Assembly: GCF_036812735.1 (NCBI RefSeq)
Contig: NZ_CP117523.1
Span: 1,984,001-2,048,000 of the forward strand
Reading direction: 5' to 3'
From: Terrisporobacter glycolicus ATCC 14880 = DSM 1288
Lineage (GTDB): Bacteria > Bacillota > Clostridia > Peptostreptococcales > Peptostreptococcaceae
Length of the DNA: 64,000 bases
Below, one piece after another: positions 45,299-55,313 of this stretch. The translations under genes were made by a program, and so were the position numbers. Each line of letters begins with the position of its first letter. Positions within the stretch are counted from its first letter, which is position 1. The notes below the pieces were generated by a model. It was not told where the DNA came from. It did no database searches and was given only the letters and a program-made list of their open reading frames with translations.

Positions 45299-45375
45299 AG
45301 CAAGTTCTTTACATAATATGCCAATAACTGCACCCCCGGTCATCGTAGTCAAAGCATTCCAATGACTTGACATGT
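45299..45375. repeat. dispersed repeat, copy B
   Basis: Begins AGCAAGTTCTTTACATAAT and aligns with 31549-31590; its later part (CATCGTAGTCAAAGCATTCC) aligns with copy C at 45502-45570. Confidence 0.55.
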
Positions 45376-45501
45376 ACTTTCCAATATGGATGTTCTTTTG
45401 TTCCAGTTAATAGACCATATATAACATCTAATTAATTATACACTTTTTTTATGTCATTTTTTGCAAATTTTTCTGTATTTACATCTATTTATCTACCTCT
45501 T

Positions 45502-45570
45502 CGCAAGTTTTTGACATAATTTGTCCTCCCATAGCATTATAGTCAAAACATTTCAACGCCTTTACTATAT
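45502..45570. repeat. dispersed repeat, copy C
   Basis: Begins CGCAAGTTTTTGACATAATT and continues ATTATAGTCAAAACATTTCA, homologous to copy B with substitutions throughout. Confidence 0.5.
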
Positions 45571-45729
45571 AGCTACTTGTAGTATTTTTACTCATAAAAA
45601 TAGCCTTAGCCAATTAAAATCAATGACTAAAGCTATAAACCGTATCACTTACTTATGATGCACTTTATCAATATATATCCAAAAGGCTTATACCTTGCAA
45701 CTCGAGATCTAAGCCTTTTCATTTTAAAC

Positions 45730-46880
45730 TTAACCTCTAGTTACTTTTCTTACAAACTCATTGTCCTTAGCCTCTAGATAATCTATTAAAAGTGTATCCA
45801 TTCTTTTTTTACCATCCCAAGTTAGTTTGCTGAAATATTCTTTGATTGGGTTATAAATTCTTTCTGAAGAAACTACGACTAATATGGCATCTTTGAACTT
45901 TGATGGTGACCAAATTCCATAAACTTTTTCAAAATATATTTTTACACAGGCATAATCTGCATCTGACCATCCTGATTTAGCTTGTTTCTAAGGAAGTTTT
46001 CCTATAACTTCTATGGAAGATTTTAGCTCATTGTATACAATATTTTTAAGATTAGGATCATAGCGAACGATGTTAGTTATATTTAATAAAGTACTTTTCA
46101 CTTTTCCATGTTTATCTAGCTCTAAAAGCTCCTGCCAATTTTCCTTGTTTACCTCTTCATCCTCAACCACATCAAACTCCAAAGATGCTAGCTATTTCCT
46201 CTCCTTTGATAATTGCAACCTTATTTTCTCATCATTTATGGCAAACTACTCCATAGCCTTATATGAAGGAATATTCACACACTCCTCATTCCCCTCCACA
46301 TTTTCATCCAAATAACCAAACTTATTAATTTTCACCATATCAAAGGCGTTAACCAACTTGTCACAAGCTGGATCTGAGAATAAGCAAATTTGTCATCATA
46401 AACAGCTACTCCTGCACAGGAAGTGGCTGGGATGTAATCGTATCTGCCCTCCATTTCACTTTTTCATATACATTAGAAAGAAAATTTTCTACAATATCTT
46501 CTATACTATAAGCTCTGCAAAATGCACCGACTAAGCCGCCTTTTTCAAGAGGATCTGCTTGTTTTTTTACATCATGCTTTGTAATAATCTTTTGTCTGCT
46601 AGATACGGGCCACTGTCTAGAATCTGTCCAGTCTTTGTATTTGTTTAGAACATCATCTGGATTTAATAAATCACCTTTTATCTCTTTAAAAACAAATTCT
46701 CCATCTATACAAGTGGATGGCCAATACATTAGTCTGCTTGCTTCGTAAGTTGTATCGTCAAATAAATCAATTCCTATTTCTTTTGCAATCATTCTGGAAA
46801 CTGCACAGTATTCTTCAGGGCTTATGCTTCTACTTAGGGGGATTATTAGTCGAAGTCTTGGCTTTTCTTTTCTGTATTCA
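45730..46880 (-). pseudogene. remnant of a VirE-type phage/plasmid primase
   Basis: Several frames on the minus strand join into one decayed protein. The start RLRLIIPLSRSISPEEYCAV leads into EIGIDLFDDTTYEASRLMYW, a frameshift near 46450, then GRYDYIPATSCAGVAVYDDK, two stops, WQELLELDKHGKVKSTLLNI, a TAG at 45988-45990 and SGWSDADYACVKIYFEKVYG to a final TAA at 45730. This order matches the N-terminal primase-like and VirE linker regions of phage replication proteins. The C-terminal ATPase domain is absent. It marks a lost prophage or plasmid at this spot. Confidence 0.75.
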
Positions 46881-46938
46881 TCTCTGCCTTAGCTAGTCAA
46901 CATTTTATAATTATTTTTATAGAAATTCTCTTCAATAT

Positions 46939-46967
46939 AAAAAGCCGTATCATTTACTATGATACGG
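46939..46967 (-). terminator. hairpin downstream of the WYL remnant
   Basis: CCGTATCAT pairs with ATGATACGG around TTACT, with T5 on the minus strand. Confidence 0.65.
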
Positions 46968-47019
46968 TTCTCCTAAACTTATTATATAGAACGTGATTTA
47001 TTTTTTACTTACTAGAAAA

Positions 47020-47540
47020 TTATGACTCTACATATATTTTCATCAGCTTCTGTATACGATTAATAAGTTCTAGAAGTACATTTTCTGGAGACAAGCATTC
47101 ACATTTATCCCCAAATCCCATTAATATATTATATCCAAAATCATCTTCTACAAAAGGGAAATCCACTATAAACTTATCATCACCATACTCCTTCACATTA
47201 TCATCTCCACATCTTTCAACCATAATTTCTCTAAGTGACCAATCAACAAGAAGTTTGATAGTAACAAGTTTTTTATCTATCCACCCTCTTCCATCTAGTG
47301 GTTTTGATTTAAATTCCCTAAGTTTAAATGTAGATTGTAGTATTTCAAGATTTGATATTCTAGATAAGTGCAATATCCTTGTAGATACCAGTTATTTTCT
47401 TTTAGTATTAATTTATATGGTTCTATGAAGCGCTTATCTTTCTTTCTACTAGCTCCATAATATTCAAAAGATAAGTGTTTATTATCATTTAAAGCTTTTT
47501 TTATTTTTTCCATATTAGACTTGAATTGATTGTTCCCCAT
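47020..47540 (-). pseudogene. second WYL-domain regulator, decayed
   Basis: Two overlapping frames. The first (47295-47540) encodes the WYL core (KKALNDNKHLSFEYYGASRK, IEPYKLILKENNWYLQGYC), and the second (47020-47373) encodes SRISNLEILQSTFKLREF and a WCX-like C-terminus (VVERC-type region IMVERCGDDNVKEYG, then ILMGFGDKCECLSPENV). The HTH domain that should precede the WYL part is absent and about eight residues are lost at the junction. It is a YafY-like regulator remnant. Its presence beside the primase remnant suggests several rounds of insertion and loss here. Confidence 0.7.
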
Positions 47541-47602
47541 CCATGTAGTAAGATCAATAGTTATTAGATTATAATAAAAGTAAAGCCATAACTCTATAGC
47601 AT

Positions 47603-47647
47603 AATAAAGAATCCAAAGATAGTTAATATATCTTTGGATTCTTTATT
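47603..47647 (-). terminator. terminator of clpB
   Basis: AATAAAGAATCCAAAGATA and its exact complement form a 19-bp stem around a 7-base loop, one of the strongest hairpins in the window. Confidence 0.88.
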
Positions 47648-47690
47648 AAAATTATTCAACTTTATATTGTTTGAGTTATTAAAATGAATT

Positions 47691-50285
47691 TTATTTAACT
47701 TCTATAGTTATATTATCATCCTCACCATTAACTACTATAGTGCATCCATTATAAATTTTTCCAGCAATCATTCTTCTAGCAATCATAGTCTCTAGTGTAT
47801 TACCAATATATCTTTTTAGTGGTCTTGCCCCATACACTGGATCATATCCTTCTCTAACTATAATCTCTTTTGCTTTGTCTGTAATTTCTATTTTAATATC
47901 TTTATCACGAAGTCTATTAGCTAAAGATTTAATAAATATATCTATTATTTCTTTTATTTCTTCTTTATCAAGAGCCTTAAACATAATAATATCATCTACT
48001 CTATTTAGAAACTCTGGTTTGAATCTTCTTTTCATTTCATTCATTACTAAATCTTTAGTAGCTTCTGTGATTTTGCCTTCATCTTCTAATAAATAGCTAC
48101 TTCCTATATTAGATGTCATTATAATTATAGTATTTTTGAAATCTACTGTTTTACCTTTATTGTCAGTAAGTCTACCATCATCTAGTATTTGTAAGAACAT
48201 ATTAAATACGTCTTCATGTGCTTTTTCTATTTCATCAAATAATATAACAGAATAAGGAGCACGTCTTACAGCTTCTGTTAATTGGCCACCTTCTTCGTAT
48301 CCTACATATCCTGGAGGAGGTCCCACAAGTCTAGACACTGAGTGTTTTTCCATATATTCAGACATATCTATTCTTATTATGTTTTCTTCGCTATCAAATA
48401 AAGTTTTAGCTAGAGTTTTAGCAAGTTCTGTTTTACCAACACCAGTAGGTCCAAGGAATATAAATGAACCAATTGGTTTATTTTCATCTTTTAGTCCTGC
48501 TCTTGCTCTTATTACTGCATTGGATACGGCAGTTACAGCTTCATCTTGTCCTATTACTCTTTCATGAAGTACATCTTCTAACTTAAGAAGTTTTTCTCTT
48601 TCACCTTCAACAAGTTTAGTAACAGGTATACCTGTCCATTTAGAAACTATATCAGAAATTTCGTTTTCTGTTACTTCTTCTTTAAGTAGGGCATTATCAT
48701 ATCCTGATTTCATTTTTTCTTCTACTTCTTTTATTTGTTGTTCTAAATCAGGAATTACACCGTATTTTATTTCAGCAACTTTATTAAAGTCGTATTCTCT
48801 TTCGTATTTTTCCACATCGCCTTTAGCTGCATCTAATTTTGATTTTAAATTTTTAATTTCTGTAATTGAGCCTTTTTCTTTTTCATACTTAGCTGTCATT
48901 TCATCATCTTTAGATTTAAGCTCTGCAATTTCCCTTTGAAGTTCTTCCAGTCTTAGCTTACTTTTTTCATCTTTTTCTTTTAATAGTGCTTCTCTTTCAG
49001 TTTCCAAAGTAAATAATCTTCTTCTTACCATATCTAATTCCGTAGGAAGAGAATCTATCTCACTTCTTATCATGGCACCAGCTTCGTCTATTAAGTCTAT
49101 GGCTTTGTCTGGTAAATATCTATCTTGTATATATCTATTTGAAAGTTTGGCAGCAGCAACAATAGCACTGTCATGAATTCTAACACCATGGTGTATTTCA
49201 AATCTTTCTTTTAAACCTCTAAGAATAGAAATTGTATCTTCAACCGTAGGTTCCTCAGCTATTACTGGTTGGAAACGTCTCTCTAGTGCTTTATCTTTTT
49301 CAATGTATTTTCTATATTCATCAAAAGTAGTAGCACCTATGCAATTAAGTTCTCCACGAGCAAGCATTGGTTTTATTAAATTACCTGCATCCATAGAACC
49401 TTCTGTTTTACCAGCACCAACTATTGTGTGTATCTCATCTATAAATAATATTATTTTTCCTTCTGCACTTTGTACTTCTTTAAGTACAGCTTTTAGCCTT
49501 TCTTCAAACTCACCTCTGTATTTTGCACCAGCAATTAGTGAACCCATATCTAGTGAGAAAATTATTTTATCTTTTAGGCCTTCTGGTACGTCTCCTCTAA
49601 CTATCCTTTCAGCTAAACCTTCTACTATGGCAGTTTTACCAACACCAGGTTCACCTATAAGCACGGGATTGTTTTTAGTACGTCTAGATAAAATTCTTAT
49701 AACTCTTCTTATTTCTTCGTCTCTACCTATAACTGGGTCTAGTTTGTGTTTTTTAGCTAGTTCTACTAAGTTTGTACCAAATTTAGCTAGGGCATCGTAA
49801 GTTCCTTCTGGATCTTGACTTTCCACTCTTTGACTACCTCTTACTGCAGATAATACTTGAAGAAAATCATTTTTATTTATATTATACATGTTTAATATTT
49901 TTTTAACGTTTGAAATAGAAGTCATTTCCATAATAGCAAGCATTACATGTTCCACACTTATGTAGGAATCTTTAAAGTCTTTTGAAATGTCTTCTGCTTT
50001 TATTAATACTTCTTCAATATTTCTAGATGCAGTTACACCTTGAGAGTTAATTCCTTCTCCGTAAATTTGAGGAAGCTTGTCTAATTCTTCATTGATGCTA
50101 CTTTTAAGAGCAGTAACAGATATATTCATTTTTTCTAAAATATTAGGAATTAAACCGTCTTCTTGATTTACTAAAGCTGAAAATAAGTGAATTACATCAA
50201 CCATTTGGTTGTGATGCTTAACAGCCTCATTGTAGGCTTCATTTAAACTTTTTTGAACTCTAACAGTCATTCTTTCAATATCCAT
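47691..50285 (-). CDS. clpB: ATP-dependent disaggregase ClpB
   Basis: 864 aa, full length. An N-domain (~1-150), the first AAA+ module with Walker [14 protein letters not shown] and Walker [16 protein letters not shown], a long middle coiled coil (~400-530, [20 protein letters not shown]), and a second AAA+ module with [14 protein letters not shown] and [14 protein letters not shown]. The coiled-coil propeller separates it from ClpC and ClpA. It rescues aggregated proteins with DnaK. No CIRCE element or CtsR box was seen upstream. Confidence 0.96.
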   Translation of the reverse strand: MDIERMTVRVQKSLNEAYNEAVKHHNQMVDVIHLFSALVNQEDGLIPNILEKMNISVTALKSSINEELDKLPQIYGEGINSQGVTASRNIEEVLIKAEDISKDFKDSYISVEHVMLAIMEMTSISNVKKILNMYNINKNDFLQVLSAVRGSQRVESQDPEGTYDALAKFGTNLVELAKKHKLDPVIGRDEEIRRVIRILSRRTKNNPVLIGEPGVGKTAIVEGLAERIVRGDVPEGLKDKIIFSLDMGSLIAGAKYRGEFEERLKAVLKEVQSAEGKIILFIDEIHTIVGAGKTEGSMDAGNLIKPMLARGELNCIGATTFDEYRKYIEKDKALERRFQPVIAEEPTVEDTISILRGLKERFEIHHGVRIHDSAIVAAAKLSNRYIQDRYLPDKAIDLIDEAGAMIRSEIDSLPTELDMVRRRLFTLETEREALLKEKDEKSKLRLEELQREIAELKSKDDEMTAKYEKEKGSITEIKNLKSKLDAAKGDVEKYEREYDFNKVAEIKYGVIPDLEQQIKEVEEKMKSGYDNALLKEEVTENEISDIVSKWTGIPVTKLVEGEREKLLKLEDVLHERVIGQDEAVTAVSNAVIRARAGLKDENKPIGSFIFLGPTGVGKTELAKTLAKTLFDSEENIIRIDMSEYMEKHSVSRLVGPPPGYVGYEEGGQLTEAVRRAPYSVILFDEIEKAHEDVFNMFLQILDDGRLTDNKGKTVDFKNTIIIMTSNIGSSYLLEDEGKITEATKDLVMNEMKRRFKPEFLNRVDDIIMFKALDKEEIKEIIDIFIKSLANRLRDKDIKIEITDKAKEIIVREGYDPVYGARPLKRYIGNTLETMIARRMIAGKIYNGCTIVVNGEDDNITIEVK

Positions 50286-50456
50286 TAAAATCCCTCCTTT
50301 GATATTACATAATTTAAATTTGAGTAAAGCGAATTTTTTATAAAGCTAACCTCAAAAAATATTATAGAACTCTTACAAAAAAAATTCCATTAAATTTGAG
50401 CATTTTTAGTATACATTTTTGTAAACATTTATAATTAAAATATGACAAAATAGTTA

Positions 50457-50487
50457 AAAAAGAAAGAAGCTTTTACTTCTTTCTTAG
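50457..50487 (-). terminator. terminator of the small charged gene
   Basis: AAGAAAGAAG pairs with CTTCTTTCTT, and T6 follows on the minus strand. Confidence 0.75.
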
Positions 50488-50503
50488 ATAAGGTAACATT
50501 TTC

Positions 50504-50698
50504 TTATTTATCTTGATGTTTTTTGTGAGTGCTAATAGGTCTTGCTGTGTTTTGAGCTACAGATCCTGTCTTTGAAGGTCTAAGTCTAGGTTCTAAGTTT
50601 AGCTCTTCACCAAGTTCTAATTTGAAGTGTGGATTTTTCTTATCATTTCCATTATATCTAGTTTTGTCATCTTCTCTTTTATGTTTATCTTTAGTCAT
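50504..50698 (-). CDS. small highly charged protein, 64 aa
   Basis: The first half is Lys/Asp/Arg-rich (MTKDKHKREDDKTRYNGNDK), the second has ELGEELNLEPRLRPSKTGSV and ends in THKKHQDK. It is probably disordered and possibly nucleic-acid binding or spore-associated; no family is recognised. The ATG at 50698 is chosen because AAGGAGG lies 5 bases before it. An SOS-like box is 120 bases upstream. Confidence 0.6.
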   Translation of the reverse strand: MTKDKHKREDDKTRYNGNDKKNPHFKLELGEELNLEPRLRPSKTGSVAQNTARPISTHKKHQDK

Positions 50699-50820
50699 AT
50701 TGTCCTCCTTATAATCCATACTATAGTAATAATTTATCCCAAAATATAATTAGTATTCTTCATTTAAAAAAGACAACTGAATTAAAATATTATTATTGAA
50801 GTGATATTTTTTAGATATAA

Positions 50821-50832
50821 GAACGTTTGTTC
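50821..50832 (-). promoter_or_regulatory. second LexA-like box
   Basis: GAACGTTTGTTC (complement GAACAAACGTTC) fits GAAC-N4-GTTC and shares GAACAAACGTT with the lexA operator. It lies upstream of the 64-aa gene only, since sufB ends at 50937 on the same strand. Confidence 0.55.
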
Positions 50833-50900
50833 TTTTTGTGAAATTTAGCACTTTATAGTTATTTATTATAAATTAGATCAATATTTATATTTTGTTATTA

Positions 50901-50931
50901 AAAAAGAGAAGTAAACTAGTTACTTCTCTTT
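50901..50931. terminator. terminator of the suf genes
   Basis: AAGAGAAGTAA pairs with TTACTTCTCTT around ACTAG, directly after the SufB stop. Confidence 0.82.
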
Positions 50932-50936
50932 ATATA

Positions 50937-51857
50937 TTAACTTAAAAATGCATTTACTATTACTTCTTCAGCTTCTTCTTCGCTTAATCCGAAAGTTTCA
51001 AGTTTTAGCAATTGTTCATTATTAATTCTACCAATGGCAGCTTCATGAACTATTTGTGCATCAGTATGATTTGCCTGAATTTCTGGAATAGAGCTTACTT
51101 TAGCTTTATCCATAATTATAGAATCACATTGAACGTGAGCTTTGCAGTTATCATTTCCTATGGCTATCGGATGAAATACTTGAACAGATTCATCTTTGGC
51201 AACAGAACGAGATATAATTTGTAATATGGAATCTTCTCCATTTAGATTACATCTCACATTTGAATGAGCAACTTGATCGTCATGAGTCATTAATTTTTCA
51301 TTTATTATTAATTTTGCTCCCTTTCCTAAAAATGCCTCTGTTTCTCTTTTAGTTGAATCAACTCCTTCTATTTGAGTCATATTCATTTCACAATAAGAGT
51401 CTTCATCCATATGTACTATTGTTGTTGGGTTTAATATTCTTTTGCTCTCAGAACTTCCCTCACCATAGTGTTTTTCTCCATATTTAATTTTAGCATTTTT
51501 ACCTATATGGAAAGTATGTATACCATCGTGTTCACTAGTACCGCATCCATCATTATGAATACCACATCCAGCTACAATAGTTACATCTGCATTTTCTCCA
51601 ATATAAAAGTCGTTATATACTAAATCATTAACATTATCTTCTGTTATTACTACAGGTATATGTACAGTTTCATTTTTAGTGTTAGGTTTAACTGTTATGT
51701 CAATTCCTGGTTTATCTTCTTTAGGAGTGATTATAATATTTTCACTAGATCTTCTCTCTACACCACATCCATTGCTTCTTAGATTGAATGCTCCATCAAC
51801 TTCTCCAGTAATATCTGCTATTGTTTTTAATAAGTTTTTAATCATTAACTCGCTCAT
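50937..51857 (-). CDS. sufB: SufB/SufD-like Fe-S scaffold
   Basis: 306 aa, shorter than the ~460-470 aa of SufB in full SUF systems. It has the right-handed beta-helix pattern and the conserved ends seen in SufBD: ENVNDLVYNDFYIGENADVT-type segments, VGRINNEQLLKLETFGLSEE and a C-terminal VNAFL. With only sufC beside it, this resembles the minimal SufBC (SMS-type) machinery proposed for anaerobes and archaea. It builds Fe-S clusters with SufC. The start overlaps sufC by 20 bases. Confidence 0.88.
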   Translation of the reverse strand: MSELMIKNLLKTIADITGEVDGAFNLRSNGCGVERRSSENIIITPKEDKPGIDITVKPNTKNETVHIPVVITEDNVNDLVYNDFYIGENADVTIVAGCGIHNDGCGTSEHDGIHTFHIGKNAKIKYGEKHYGEGSSESKRILNPTTIVHMDEDSYCEMNMTQIEGVDSTKRETEAFLGKGAKLIINEKLMTHDDQVAHSNVRCNLNGEDSILQIISRSVAKDESVQVFHPIAIGNDNCKAHVQCDSIIMDKAKVSSIPEIQANHTDAQIVHEAAIGRINNEQLLKLETFGLSEEEAEEVIVNAFLS

Positions 51858-52596
51858 GAGTAAGTGCTACCTCCTTCATTTGACATAGACAATTTTTCAT
51901 ATCACCTTGTAGTAAAGGTAAAACTTTAGATTTTGTGCCTATATTTTGAATTTTTCCATCAGAAATTATTATTAACTCATCTGCTAAGTCTATAATTCTT
52001 TCTTGATGAGATATTATGATAACACTTTGGTTACTGCTTTTTTTGAAATTTGTAAAAGTATCTACAAGCATGGAGAAGCTCCATAAATCAATTCCTGCCT
52101 CTGGTTCATCGTATATTGATATTATAGAATCCCTTGCCATTAATGAGGCTATCTCTATTCTTTTTAATTCTCCACCAGATAAAGAGTTGTCCACGTCTCT
52201 TTTTAAGTATTCTCTAGAGCAAAGGCCTACTTTAGATAAATATTCACAACATAACTCTTCAGACAGATTTTTACCAGAAGCCAATTGTAGCATTTTTTCT
52301 ACAGTTACACCTTTGAATCTAGGTGGTTGTTGGAAAGCATAACCTATACCTAATTTTGCTCTTTCTGTTATATTTAAATTTGTTATATCAATACCGTCAA
52401 ATAAAATTTGTCCACTACTTGGTTTTTCTATTCCCATTATGATTTTTGCCAATGTGGACTTTCCTCCACCATTTGGACCTGTTATAACTAACATTTTTCC
52501 AAAGTCAATTTTAAAGCTTACATTATCTAAAATGGTAATTTCTTCATTACTATCTAAAGCTTTAACTTTAAAAGATATATTCTTTAGTTCAAGCAT
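51838..52596 (-). CDS. sufC: SufC-type ABC ATPase
   Basis: 252 aa. Walker A is ITGPNGGGKSTL, the signature is NSLSGGELKRIEIASL, Walker B is ISIYDEPEAGIDLW with the SufC-typical EPEAGID (E-P-x-x-G-x-D), and the switch His is in IIISHQERI. The ATG at 52596 is chosen: AAAGGA lies 9 bases upstream, while the earlier ATG would be too close. It supplies ATP-driven conformational change to SufB. First gene of the pair. Confidence 0.93.
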   Translation of the reverse strand: MLELKNISFKVKALDSNEEITILDNVSFKIDFGKMLVITGPNGGGKSTLAKIIMGIEKPSSGQILFDGIDITNLNITERAKLGIGYAFQQPPRFKGVTVEKMLQLASGKNLSEELCCEYLSKVGLCSREYLKRDVDNSLSGGELKRIEIASLMARDSIISIYDEPEAGIDLWSFSMLVDTFTNFKKSSNQSVIIISHQERIIDLADELIIISDGKIQNIGTKSKVLPLLQGDMKNCLCQMKEVALTHERVND

Positions 52597-52631
52597 TGTA
52601 AACATTCCTTTCTAAGATTATTATTATAAGT

Positions 52632-52715
52632 TTTTAGCAACGGAGCTGCCTGAAATTTCATAGCGCCCACGCAGTGGCTTAAAGTGGTAACAAAGGCATC
52701 TCGTTGGCGATATGA
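52632..52715. repeat. dispersed GC-richer repeat, copy 1
   Basis: Contains AGCAACGGAG, CCTGAA, TAGCGCCCACGCAGTGGCTTAA-like and ATCTCGTTGGCGA blocks. The same blocks occur in changed order at 57915-58034. Its right edge lies two bases from the threonine aldolase stop. Confidence 0.75.
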
Positions 52716-52717
52716 GT

Positions 52718-53740
52718 TTATCGAATTTTTAAATCATTTATAAAATCTAATACTTTATCTTTTTCTGTTGCCCATGAAGTAACAAGTCTGATAACTGTAT
52801 GATTTTCATCGTATTCTTCCCATGTATTAAATGAATACTTTTCTCTTAATTTTTCTATAGATGAATTAGGTAGTATAGGGAATATTTGATTAGTAGGTGA
52901 TTTAATTAATAATTTATAGTTTTCTTCAATCAAAGCATCTTGAATTAGAGCAGCCATTTCATTGGCGTGTTTTGCTAAATTGAAGAATAGATCATCTTTA
53001 AATAATTCCATAAACTGAATTCCAAGAAGTCTTCCCTTTGCAAGTAAAGCGCCTTTTTGTTTTATGTTATATCTAAAATCTTCTTTTAGTGAGTCATTGC
53101 AAATAACAAGAGCTTCACCAAATAGTGCTCCATTTTTAGTTCCACCTATGTAAAATGCATCACAAAGATTAACTAAATCGCAAAGTTCTAAATCGTTTTC
53201 TTCACATGTTATGGCTGAACCCATTCTAGCTCCATCTATAAAGAATAACAAATTCTTTTCTCTACAATATGTATATAAATCTATTAATTCTTGTTTTTTG
53301 TATATTGTACCAATCTCTGTTGCATTAGATATATATACTAGTTTTGGCTTAACCATATGCTCATCAGTATGTATCTTTAATATTTTTTCAATTTTATCTA
53401 CTGTTAATTTCCCATCATTACTAGGTGCTGTAATAACTTTGTGACCACAAGCTTCGATTGCTCCAGTTTCGTGTACTGCAATATGTCCTGTATCTGCAGC
53501 AATGGCAGCTTCATATTGTTTTAAGAAAGAAGATATACATATTAAGTTAACTTGAGTACCACCTGGTATAAAGTGAATATCTATTTTCTCATTTTTAAGT
53601 ACATTTTTTAGTATATCCTTTGCTTTTTCACTATATTCATCAAGTCCATAGCCTGAACTTTGTTTTAGGTTACTATCTAAAAGTGCTTTTAGTATACTTT
53701 CGTGTGCACCTTCACTATAATCATTTGTAAAACTGTACAT
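52718..53740 (-). CDS. ltaE: low-specificity L-threonine aldolase
   Basis: 340 aa, a fold-type I PLP enzyme splitting threonine to glycine and acetaldehyde. Its opening MYSFTNDYSEGAHESIL with SSGYGLDEYSEKAK is the beta-eliminating lyase family form, the PLP-binding region is FFIDGARMGSA, and the Schiff-base Lys is in YIGGTKNGALFGE. The ATG at 53740 follows GGAGG by 5 bases, better than the longer frame. It may supply glycine in amino acid fermentation. Ends against a dispersed repeat. Confidence 0.92.
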   Translation of the reverse strand: MYSFTNDYSEGAHESILKALLDSNLKQSSGYGLDEYSEKAKDILKNVLKNEKIDIHFIPGGTQVNLICISSFLKQYEAAIAADTGHIAVHETGAIEACGHKVITAPSNDGKLTVDKIEKILKIHTDEHMVKPKLVYISNATEIGTIYKKQELIDLYTYCREKNLLFFIDGARMGSAITCEENDLELCDLVNLCDAFYIGGTKNGALFGEALVICNDSLKEDFRYNIKQKGALLAKGRLLGIQFMELFKDDLFFNLAKHANEMAALIQDALIEENYKLLIKSPTNQIFPILPNSSIEKLREKYSFNTWEEYDENHTVIRLVTSWATEKDKVLDFINDLKIR

Positions 53741-53862
53741 AAATACCTCCAAAATTAATATATTGCTTATAATTAATTTTATACAAAATTTGTTATTGTA
53801 TCTACATATATTTTAATTGATATATATATTTCTTGTTTTAAATAGATTTTAACCTTATTAAA

Positions 53863-53896
53863 ATAAAAAAAAGTAGATTTCTCTACTCTTTTTTAT
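53863..53896 (-). terminator. terminator of the BMP lipoprotein gene
   Basis: A run AAAAAAAGTAGA with TCTACTCTTTTTT forms a GTAGA/TCTAC-centred stem with A/T flanks. Confidence 0.65.
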
Positions 53897-53911
53897 TAAG
53901 GAACTCAGTAT

Positions 53912-54961
53912 TTATTTTAAAGTGTTAAGATATTTATTATATTCAGTTTCATCTTTAGGAGCTACAACTTCTCCACTTTCTAGTTTTTTAATTTCTTCAT
54001 CAACATAGTCTAAAACATCTTGTGGAACTAATTTAGATGTTGAATCAGGTATACCAACAGCATTTTCTTTGAGCCCATAAGTTGTTTCTTTTCCACCTTC
54101 AAATTTATTTTCTATAAATCTTTTTGCTGTTTCATATACACCAATATCTACTCTTTTTATAGCAGAAGTTAAAACATTGTCTGGAGCTAAGTCACTTTGG
54201 TCTCTATCTACACCAATAGCATATTTATTTGATTCTTTGATAGCTTCTATGGCACCAGTTCCCACATCACCACCAGCTATAAATATTACATCAGCACCAT
54301 TTGAAATCATTTGATTTGATATTGCTTTTCCTTTTGCTTGATCAGTAAATGAGTTTGCATATTGACTTTGTAATTTACATTTAGGGTTTGCTGTTTTTAC
54401 GCCAGCCAAATAACCATATTTAAATGTATTTATAACAGACATATCCATGCCACCAATAAATCCAGCATTATTTGTTTTTGTCATTTTTCCAGCTATTAAA
54501 CCAACTAAATATGCCGATTGTTCAGCCTTAAATAAAATTGATTCCACGTTAGAAGGTATTTTTTTATATGTTTCATCTACAATTACAAATTTTTGATCAG
54601 GATAATCCTTAGCTGCTTGTTCAATTGTTGGAGCTAATTTTGATCCCACACCTATTATTAAATCAGTTCCTTCATCTACTAGAGTTTCCACATTAGTAGA
54701 GTAATCTGCATCTTGTTTTGATTCTAAACATTTTACTTTAACACCTAAATCCTTTTTTGATTTTTGTAATCCTTCCCAGGCACTTTGGTTAAAGGAGTGG
54801 TCGTTAACACCAGCAACGTCTGTTATCATTGAGATAGTGTATTCTTTTTTATTCGACTCATTATTGACAGTGGAATTGTTTTTCTTAGTGGTACATCCTG
54901 TCATACAAGTAGTTAACATTGATGTAACCATAGTTATCGCAATGAATTTTTTTAATGTCAT
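53912..54961 (-). CDS. BMP-family nucleoside-binding lipoprotein
   Basis: 349 aa. The signal peptide MTLKKFIAITMVTSMLTTCM runs to a lipobox with Cys23 (MTGC) as the likely acylated residue, so the protein is anchored to the outer membrane face. The BMP/PnrA signature TDVAGVNDHSFNQSAWEGL and GVGSKLAPTIEQAAKDYPDQ follow, with GFIGGMDM later. The family binds purine nucleosides for an ABC importer (BmpA/TmpC); no transporter genes are next to it, so they must lie elsewhere. Ribosome site GGAGGT. Confidence 0.9.
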   Translation of the reverse strand: MTLKKFIAITMVTSMLTTCMTGCTTKKNNSTVNNESNKKEYTISMITDVAGVNDHSFNQSAWEGLQKSKKDLGVKVKCLESKQDADYSTNVETLVDEGTDLIIGVGSKLAPTIEQAAKDYPDQKFVIVDETYKKIPSNVESILFKAEQSAYLVGLIAGKMTKTNNAGFIGGMDMSVINTFKYGYLAGVKTANPKCKLQSQYANSFTDQAKGKAISNQMISNGADVIFIAGGDVGTGAIEAIKESNKYAIGVDRDQSDLAPDNVLTSAIKRVDIGVYETAKRFIENKFEGGKETTYGLKENAVGIPDSTSKLVPQDVLDYVDEEIKKLESGEVVAPKDETEYNKYLNTLK

Positions 54962-55313
54962 AAATCTACCTCCGCTATGTTTAATTATACTAAATATAGA
55001 TTTTATATAAATTTCTTCATCTATAAATAATGTAAATACTTATTAAAATTCTAAAGTTATTATTTCCTAAATGCAAAAAAAAATCCTTAATCATCTATTC
55101 ATCATAATAGAATTATTAACAAAATTAAACTTAACTTACTTTAATTTTATAAAATAAAAATTAAAATTATAAAAATTCAGTTTATTTTTTAAAATAATTA
55201 CTATAAATTAGTTAAAAATTTATTAATGTTGATATATTACCTTTTATATACTAAGATGATGATATTGAGGGATACTTAATATTTAATTATTATTTTAGAA
55301 AAGGGGACGTATT
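54962..55313. other. divergent intergenic region
   Basis: 352 bases of AT-rich DNA between the BMP and antiporter starts. I see no clear riboswitch or palindrome; promoters for both genes must lie here. Confidence 0.3.

Larger units (their letters stand above)
45240..45729. other. gene-free stretch with decayed repeats
   Basis: No credible ORF. It holds two related copies of a dispersed repeat (45299-45375 and 45502-45570) and an inverted repeat AAAAGGCTTA/TAAGCCTTTT (45681-45719). These follow the direction of island decay. Confidence 0.5.
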
